A stretch of DNA of 10,410 nt from Akkermansiaceae bacterium (GTDB taxonomy: Bacteria; Verrucomicrobiota; Verrucomicrobiia; Verrucomicrobiales; Akkermansiaceae), in the NCBI GenBank assembly GCA_903909905.1, contig CAIVXP010000041.1, positions 1-10,410 on the forward strand, read 5' to 3'. Under the pieces are notes generated by a model. The model worked only from the letters and a program-made list of their open reading frames with translations, did no database searches and was not told the origin of the DNA. Shown piece after piece: positions 5,661 to 10,410 of the stretch. The position numbers and the translations under genes are program-made. Positions within the stretch are counted from its first letter, which is position 1. Each line of letters begins with the position of its first letter.

Positions 5661-6926
5661 ATGAAAATTCTCGTTGTTGGCAAGGGTGGGCGTGAGCACG
5701 CGCTGGTGAGGGCATTGTCGGAATCACCGGTCAAACCCGAGCTTTATTGTTTTCCTGGCAGTGATGCGATTGCGACATTGGCGAAGCCGGTATCGGTCGA
5801 TGGGCTTGAATCGTTGATCGCGTGGATGAAGTCGAATTGCATCGATCTATGCGTAGCGGGCGAAGAGAGTTATCTCGTGAAAGGCGAGGGGCTTGCGAAC
5901 CTTTGCGCGAAGGAAGGCATCGCGTGCTGGGGTCCGCCAAAGGAATCGGCACAACTCGAGGCCAGCAAGGCATTTGCCAAAGAGTTTCTCGTGCGTCACC
6001 AGATCCCGACCGCGCGCGCGACGGCGACCGCGACGCTTGATGAAGCGGTGAAAGCGATCGCGTGGGAGTACCCGACCGTGCTCAAGTTCGATGGCTTGGC
6101 CGCGGGCAAAGGGGTTGCTGTTTGTGCGAACGAAAAAGAGGCGATGGGCTTCCTCGATGAGGTCTTTACGCAGCAACGCTTTGGCCCGGGACGCGTATTG
6201 GTCGAGCAATGTCTCACCGGTCCCGAGGTGTCGGTGTTTGCGGCGATCGTCGATGACCAATATCTGATTTTTACGCCGGCTCGCGATTACAAGCGCGCGC
6301 AGGATGGCGACCACGGACCCAACACCGGTGGCATGGGCGCGGTGGCGAGCCGTCAGTTGGTATCGCCCGAGTTGATGCAAACGATCGAGCGCGAGATCGT
6401 GCGGCCGACGGTTGAGGGTCTGCGCCGCGAGGACTTGCCATATCGCGGGTTTCTTTACTTTGGCCTCATGCTCACGCCGAGCGGCCCGCAGGTGATCGAA
6501 TACAATTGCCGTTTTGGCGACCCTGAGTGCCAAGCGGTGATGCCGCTGGTGAAAGGGGATTTGGCCGGATTTTGTCATGCAGGTGCCCAAGGGCACCTTC
6601 GCGGCGACCTTTTGTCCTTCGATGAAGGCTGGAGCGTTTGCGTCGTGCTGGCCTCGGCGGGCTACCCCGAAACTTCGCGTTCGGGTGACCGCATTTCCGG
6701 GCTCGATGTTGCCGATAACTGTCGGGTGTATCACGCCGGCACACGCCTCAATGCCGAGGGTCAGTGGGAAACCGCCGGTGGACGCGTGTTGGCTGTGGTC
6801 TGCGGGGCCGAAACCCGTGAAAATGCGGTAAATGCCGCGCATCTGGCCGTCGACGGAATCCGATTCGATGGCTTGCAACGCCGCCGAGATATCGGCATTC
6901 TCCACTTCGGCAGCGAAAACCCATGA
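5661..6926 (+). CDS. purD: Phosphoribosylamine-glycine ligase (GAR synthetase)
   Basis: PurD makes glycinamide ribonucleotide from phosphoribosylamine, glycine and ATP, step 2 of purine synthesis. The 421-residue protein is an ATP-grasp enzyme of normal length. Visible are the N-domain GKGGREHAL (residues 7-15), WGPPKESAQLEASKAFAKEF (90-109) opening the A domain, VLKFDGLAAGKGVAV (140-154) with its nucleotide-binding lysine, GPEVSVFA (187-194), GDHGPNTGGMGAV (216-228) and NCRFGDPECQ (282-291), which binds metal and ATP. ATG 5661 gives the canonical MKILVVGKGG start; GTG 5655 would add two residues. The stop overlaps the pyrR ATG in ATGA, so purD heads a compact operon with pyrimidine genes, which is unusual company for a purine gene. 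I saw no convincing promoter, but the 245 bp gap upstream implies one. Confidence 0.95.
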   Translation: MKILVVGKGGREHALVRALSESPVKPELYCFPGSDAIATLAKPVSVDGLESLIAWMKSNCIDLCVAGEESYLVKGEGLANLCAKEGIACWGPPKESAQLEASKAFAKEFLVRHQIPTARATATATLDEAVKAIAWEYPTVLKFDGLAAGKGVAVCANEKEAMGFLDEVFTQQRFGPGRVLVEQCLTGPEVSVFAAIVDDQYLIFTPARDYKRAQDGDHGPNTGGMGAVASRQLVSPELMQTIEREIVRPTVEGLRREDLPYRGFLYFGLMLTPSGPQVIEYNCRFGDPECQAVMPLVKGDLAGFCHAGAQGHLRGDLLSFDEGWSVCVVLASAGYPETSRSGDRISGLDVADNCRVYHAGTRLNAEGQWETAGGRVLAVVCGAETRENAVNAAHLAVDGIRFDGLQRRRDIGILHFGSENP

Positions 6927-7456
6927 GCGAGCAAATCCTCAACGCCAATGAAATCGAGGCAGCCATCGGCCGCCTTGCCGCGGCGATCCGCGACAAGACC
7001 GCGGGTCAGCCGATCGCCTTGGTCGGGATCCGCAGCCGTGGCGATGATGTGGCTAAGCGCCTGATCGATTTGCTTGCCGAGGATGATCGCGAGATAGCCT
7101 TCGGCGTGCTCGACATTTCCCTCTATCGCGACGACTTCGAGCACCTGCGCGAAAACCCCGCACTGCAGCAGAGCGATATCCCGTTTTCCGTCGAGGACGC
7201 GCACATCATCCTTGTCGATGATGTCCTTTTCACCGGTCGCACGATCCGCGCCGCGCTCGACGCGCTTTCGGATTATGGTCGTCCCGCTCGCATCGAGTTG
7301 GCCGTGCTCATTGATCGCGGTCACCGTGAAATGCCGATTTCCGCGAATTATGTTGGCATCGCCCTCGACACCCGCCGCCTCGATCATGTAAAGGTGTCCC
7401 TCGAAGAAACCGATGGCCTCGATCTGGTTCGGGTCATTCAAAAGGATTCGCCATGA
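6923..7456 (+). CDS. pyrR: PyrR: pyr operon regulator / uracil phosphoribosyltransferase
   Basis: PyrR proteins bind pyr mRNA in a UMP-dependent way to cause attenuation in Gram-positives, and also convert uracil plus PRPP to UMP. The 177-residue product is a full-length type I phosphoribosyltransferase. It has GIRSRGDDVAKRL (residues 35-47), the PRPP loop ILVDDVLFTGRTIRAALD (96-113), LIDRGHREMPI (129-139) and the YVG motif (143-145). The LIDRGHREMPI block separates PyrR from Upp-type uracil phosphoribosyltransferases. It overlaps purD by 4 bp and the next gene by 4 bp, which suggests translational coupling. No PyrR-binding anti-antiterminator loop was found in the purD leader, so control by RNA binding is unproven here. 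It may act mainly as a salvage enzyme or regulate at another site. Confidence 0.95.
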   Translation: MSEQILNANEIEAAIGRLAAAIRDKTAGQPIALVGIRSRGDDVAKRLIDLLAEDDREIAFGVLDISLYRDDFEHLRENPALQQSDIPFSVEDAHIILVDDVLFTGRTIRAALDALSDYGRPARIELAVLIDRGHREMPISANYVGIALDTRRLDHVKVSLEETDGLDLVRVIQKDSP

Positions 7457-8148
7457 GTCTATTGCCACAGCGCAAAAAATCCGCCGAGGAGATCGCAGAG
7501 CTCCGCGGTAACCTTGGCATTCCAGCTCAGAGACCCGCCGATGAAACCGCGGCCTTCGCCGATGCCGCGCCTCTGCCGAGGATCGATGCCTATGCCTTCG
7601 ATTTGAAAAAGATCGAATCGCCCGTCGAAGATTTCTCATTCGTGCCAACCCTTGCGATTGATCCATCGATCGACAAGGAGCCCGCTGTTGAAACGGTGTC
7701 CATGCCACCATCCGAGCCCGTGGTCGCCAAGCTCGCTGTGCAGGAACCTAAGCCCGAGCCCATCGCCCCCCCCAAGCCGAAAAGCGCTGAATCGGATGGA
7801 AAAATTCCCAGTCGCAAGCACAGCCCCGGCGAAATCGATCGCCTGCGACGCCAGGGTGCCATAGCGCAGGTCGAGCAAGTCTATGACCCGCGCCTGCAAA
7901 TAGCTCACCCATTGCTCGTGGCGCTTGGTTACATCCCTGTCTCGATCGGGGTCTCGATCGCTTGGTTTTACGATCAGCCGATCATCGTGACCGCGCCATT
8001 TGTGGTTATCTCGATGCTCGTCGCGCTGTATGTGCTTCTTCGCAAGCCGATTTCACGCCACCATGCGGGATTCATTTTTGCGATTTGTTTTCTCGCAATC
8101 GCCTTTGGAATCCTCCACTACTTTCCCCAGCTCCAGCATGCCGCGTAA
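7453..8148 (+). CDS. Uncharacterised proline-rich membrane protein in the pyr operon
   Basis: I do not recognise a family for this 231-residue protein. Residues 1-145 are polar and probably disordered. An initial KKSAEEIAELRGNLGIP segment (8-24) looks helical and is followed by an acidic, proline-rich linker (about 84-110) with repeated PKPEP/PPKPK patterns. A basic stretch (about 119-134) then leads into three predicted membrane helices near 151-172, 176-196 and 204-224, ending in a short tail. There is no signal peptide, so the long N-terminal tail is probably cytosolic by the positive-inside rule (RKP and SRHH near the helices). AAAGGA (7441-7446) gives a reasonable Shine-Dalgarno six bases before the ATG. 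It overlaps pyrR by 4 bp and pyrB by 11 bp, so it is clearly part of the operon. A role in tethering or transport for pyrimidine synthesis is only a guess. Confidence 0.85.
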   Translation: MSLLPQRKKSAEEIAELRGNLGIPAQRPADETAAFADAAPLPRIDAYAFDLKKIESPVEDFSFVPTLAIDPSIDKEPAVETVSMPPSEPVVAKLAVQEPKPEPIAPPKPKSAESDGKIPSRKHSPGEIDRLRRQGAIAQVEQVYDPRLQIAHPLLVALGYIPVSIGVSIAWFYDQPIIVTAPFVVISMLVALYVLLRKPISRHHAGFIFAICFLAIAFGILHYFPQLQHAA

Positions 8149-9067
8149 GGACCTGCTCGATATATCATCACTCAGTCGCGAAGAGATCGACCATCTTCTT
8201 GACCAGTCCGTTCCGTTCAAAGAGCTCTTCACAAGGTCGGTCAAAAAGGTTCCGGCGCTCAAAGGCAAGTCGGTCCTGATGCTCTTCTACGAGCCCAGCA
8301 CGCGCACTCATTCTTCCTTCGAGGTCGCAGCCAAACGCCTCTCGGCGGATGTCACGAACTTCGATGTCGGGCACTCGTCGATCACCAAAGGCGAGTCGGT
8401 GCGCGAAACGGTGGAAACCCTTCAAGCGATGCGCACGGACTTCATCATCGTGCGCCACGCGCGCTCCGGCCTGCCGGGCATGATCGCCAAACAGACTCGC
8501 GCTTCGGTGATCAATGCCGGCGACGGCGCCCACGCGCACCCGACCCAAGCATTGCTCGACGCGTTCACGATCAAAGAAAAGTTTCCCGATCCGGTCGGCA
8601 AAAAAGTTCTCATCATCGGCGACATCCTGCACTCACGAGTTGCGCGATCGACGAGCACGATCCTCAAAAAGATCGGCGTCGATGTCGCCTACCTCGGCCC
8701 GGGTTCGCTGGTGCCGCAAAGTGGACCGGAGAACATCCGCCGCTTTACCAACTATCAAGAGGCAATGGCATGGTCGCCGGATGTGGTCTACCTGCTGCGC
8801 GTGCAAATGGAGCGCCAAGAGGCGCAGTTTTTCCCGAGCGTGCGCGAATACCACCGACTCTACGGCATCACCGACGCGCGCCTTGAGGAGATCCGCCAAC
8901 GCGGGCTCTACCTCATGCATCCCGGCCCGGTGAACCGCGGGGTTGAACTTTGCGACGCGGTGATGGACTACGAACGCAGCCTCATCAACGACCAGGTCGA
9001 AAACGGCATCGCGGTCCGCATGGCAGTCCTTTACTGGCTCAAGCCCGATGCCGGATCTGAGTCATGA
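8138..9067 (+). CDS. pyrB: Aspartate carbamoyltransferase catalytic subunit
   Basis: PyrB condenses carbamoyl phosphate and aspartate to carbamoyl-aspartate, the committed step of UMP synthesis. The 309-residue product has the standard length. The carbamoyl-phosphate site STRTH (residues 54-58) matches the Bacillus-type variant of STRTR. Also present are KGES (84-87) with the lysine donated to the neighbouring subunit, HPTQ (134-137), HSRVARS (165-171), RVQMER (221-226) and HPGPVNRG (261-268), which closes on the substrates. The start is ATG 8138, giving MPRKDLLDIS; the frame extends further upstream but that part only shadows the preceding gene. It overlaps that gene by 11 bp. No pyrI regulatory subunit follows, and the next gene is pyrC, as in Bacillus-like pyr operons where PyrB acts as an unregulated trimer. 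Confidence 0.97.
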   Translation: MPRKDLLDISSLSREEIDHLLDQSVPFKELFTRSVKKVPALKGKSVLMLFYEPSTRTHSSFEVAAKRLSADVTNFDVGHSSITKGESVRETVETLQAMRTDFIIVRHARSGLPGMIAKQTRASVINAGDGAHAHPTQALLDAFTIKEKFPDPVGKKVLIIGDILHSRVARSTSTILKKIGVDVAYLGPGSLVPQSGPENIRRFTNYQEAMAWSPDVVYLLRVQMERQEAQFFPSVREYHRLYGITDARLEEIRQRGLYLMHPGPVNRGVELCDAVMDYERSLINDQVENGIAVRMAVLYWLKPDAGSES

Positions 9068-9098
9068 TCACCGCCCCATCAATTTCGCGCTACGAACC

Positions 9099-10382
9099 AT
9101 GAACCTCCTCATCCAAAACGCCCGCATCGCCACGGAAGAAAGTCCGAACTTGACGCACGGCGATGTGTTGATCGAGGGCGGTGTGGTTCGGAAAATTGGG
9201 AAGGGGATCAAGGTGCCCGACGGTTGCCGCGTGATTGATGCCAAGGAGCGGATTTTGATGCCCGGGATGTTTGATGCGCATGTGCACTTTCGCGAACCGG
9301 GATTTGAGGCAAAGGAAAACATCGCGACAGGGTCCGAGGCGGCGATCAATGGCGGCATCACTGGTGTGGTGATGATGCCCAACACCGTGCCGGCGATCGA
9401 CTCGGCGACGGTGGTCGGGCAGGTACTTGCCATCGCCGCAAAAAATTCGCGGATCCCAGTTTACACTTCCGGCTGTGTCACGAAAGGGCGCAAGGGCAAG
9501 GAGCTGGCGGGCATCGACGGCATGCGCGCGCTGGGGGTGAAGATGCTCACCGACGATGGCGACACGACGGCCGATGCGGCGGTGTTGTTCCGCGCGATGC
9601 AGTATGCGGGGGAAATGGGCATGTTTTTCGCAAGTCACTGCGAAGTGCCCGAGCTTGCCGGACCACGCGCGCTCAACGAAGGCGCGATGAGCTACCGCCT
9701 CGGCATTCAGGGATCGCCGGCATGCGCCGAAGAAATCATCATCGATCGTGACATCCGCCTCGCGCATGCGACCGGTGCTCACATTCACATCCAGCATGTT
9801 TCGAGCAAGATCGGCATGGAAACGATTCGCTGGTGGAAACAGCGCGGCGATGTGAAGGTCACCGCCGAAGTGGCACCGCATCACCTGATTTTCTGCGAAG
9901 ACGACATCGGCGACTACGACACCCACTACAAGATGAACCCGCCGCTGCGCACCAAGGCGGACAACGCGGCATTGCTTGAGGGTTTGATCGACGGCACCTT
10001 CGACCTGATCGCCACCGATCACGCGCCGCACACGCCATTCGAAAAATCGCTGGATTTTGTCAGCGCGCCGAATGGCATCACCGGTCTCGATACTGCACTG
10101 GTTTCGCTCTACCATCACTTTGTCGCGACGGGCAAATTTGGCTGGGACCTGGTGGTGAAGCGTTTTTCCGCCGAGCCACGCCGCCTGATGGGTCTGCCTG
10201 TCCCCGCGATCAAGGAAGGCTCCACCGCCGATCTCTTGCTTTTCAACACAGCCGGCGAGACGACCTTCACCCGCGAGTTCATGAAGTCGAAATCGCAGAA
10301 CACGCCATTTCTCGACAAGACGCTTAAGGGCTCGTTGGACTTGGTGGTGTTGGGCGAGGATGTGCTTCTCGACCGGATTTGA
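9099..10382 (+). CDS. pyrC: Dihydroorotase (type I)
   Basis: PyrC cyclises carbamoyl-aspartate to dihydroorotate, step 3 of pyrimidine synthesis. The 427-residue protein is an amidohydrolase of the long type I form. Metal ligands are visible: H61 and H63 in DAHVHFREPG, D153 in TDDG (151-154), H180 in SHCE, H233 in QHVSS and D307 in ATDHAPH, the last being the catalytic aspartate. An asparagine in place of the usual carbamylated lysine fits bacterial type I enzymes, where the aspartate bridges. The start is ATG 9099 (MNLLIQNARI); an in-frame ATG at 9048 would overlap the end of pyrB and add 17 atypical residues. It lies 31 bp after pyrB and is probably cotranscribed. In several bacteria type I PyrC and PyrB form a complex, which may apply here. 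An inactive PyrX-type paralogue is excluded by the intact ligands. Confidence 0.96.
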   Translation: MNLLIQNARIATEESPNLTHGDVLIEGGVVRKIGKGIKVPDGCRVIDAKERILMPGMFDAHVHFREPGFEAKENIATGSEAAINGGITGVVMMPNTVPAIDSATVVGQVLAIAAKNSRIPVYTSGCVTKGRKGKELAGIDGMRALGVKMLTDDGDTTADAAVLFRAMQYAGEMGMFFASHCEVPELAGPRALNEGAMSYRLGIQGSPACAEEIIIDRDIRLAHATGAHIHIQHVSSKIGMETIRWWKQRGDVKVTAEVAPHHLIFCEDDIGDYDTHYKMNPPLRTKADNAALLEGLIDGTFDLIATDHAPHTPFEKSLDFVSAPNGITGLDTALVSLYHHFVATGKFGWDLVVKRFSAEPRRLMGLPVPAIKEGSTADLLLFNTAGETTFTREFMKSKSQNTPFLDKTLKGSLDLVVLGEDVLLDRI

Positions 10383-10410
10383 GCGCCTAACAGGAGTGAA
10401 ATTTCCCTCA

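Noticed and set aside
5847..6905. 352-codon minus-strand frame opposite purD
   Set aside because: Typical high-GC shadow, with no family motifs, opposite an intact PurD.
8000..8137. Upstream extension of pyrB by 46 codons
   Set aside because: It overlaps the last third of the membrane protein, its residues do not resemble PyrB N-termini, and ATG 8138 gives the normal length.
9048..9098. Alternative pyrC start 17 codons upstream
   Set aside because: It lies inside pyrB, and the added residues are unlike dihydroorotase N-termini.
9090..10118. 342-codon minus-strand frame opposite pyrC
   Set aside because: Shadow of PyrC, which carries all metal ligands in the plus frame.
10391..10410. AGGAG near the right edge as ribosome-binding site of a next gene
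   Set aside because: No start codon at suitable spacing is inside the window, so a following gene cannot be supported.
1..10410. Mobile elements, CRISPR arrays, tRNA genes or defence systems
   Set aside because: Checked for transposase or integrase motifs, regular direct repeats and cloverleaf-like sequences; none was seen.

Overview
This 10.4 kb window is ordinary chromosomal housekeeping DNA from a GC-rich bacterium. I would place it in or near the Verrucomicrobiota (PVC group). The reasons are the protein flavour (a six-domain S1, a LysA with an aromatic insert after its glycine-rich loop, a NifR3-type Dus) and the near absence of Shine-Dalgarno sequences in front of clearly real genes. 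This is inference from remembered family resemblance, not a search. No mobile element, phage gene, CRISPR array, tRNA or rRNA is visible, and no gene-free stretch exceeds 300 bases.

Layout. Positions 1-1951 hold two minus-strand genes, lysA (diaminopimelate decarboxylase) followed by a dusB-type tRNA-dihydrouridine synthase that runs off the left edge. nadD (GTG start, 2068-2661) diverges from lysA across a 116 bp gap. Next is rpsA (2908-4614), ribosomal protein S1, behind a 246 bp leader or promoter region rich in small inverted repeats and without a Shine-Dalgarno. A perfect 12 bp A/T-flanked terminator (4653-4690) ends rpsA. An extended -10 promoter (4698-4706) starts directly after its T-run and should drive a SufR/COG2345-like winged-helix regulator (4747-5415) that appears to have lost the family's C-terminal cysteines.

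A 245 bp gap (5416-5660) then carries a nested inverted repeat, an isolated AGGAGG and a purine-rich degenerate repeat. It precedes a tightly packed nucleotide-biosynthesis operon: purD, pyrR, an unknown proline-rich three-helix membrane protein, pyrB and pyrC. Neighbours overlap by 4 bp, 4 bp and 11 bp, and pyrC follows pyrB after 31 bp. The operon joins one purine step (GAR synthetase) to the PyrR regulator/uracil phosphoribosyltransferase and to pyrimidine steps 2 and 3 (aspartate transcarbamoylase, dihydroorotase).

I found no clearly new system. The items most worth a second look are the uncharacterised membrane protein inside the pyr operon, the structured purD leader with alternative pairings, the cysteine-less SufR-like regulator, and the rpsA leader.
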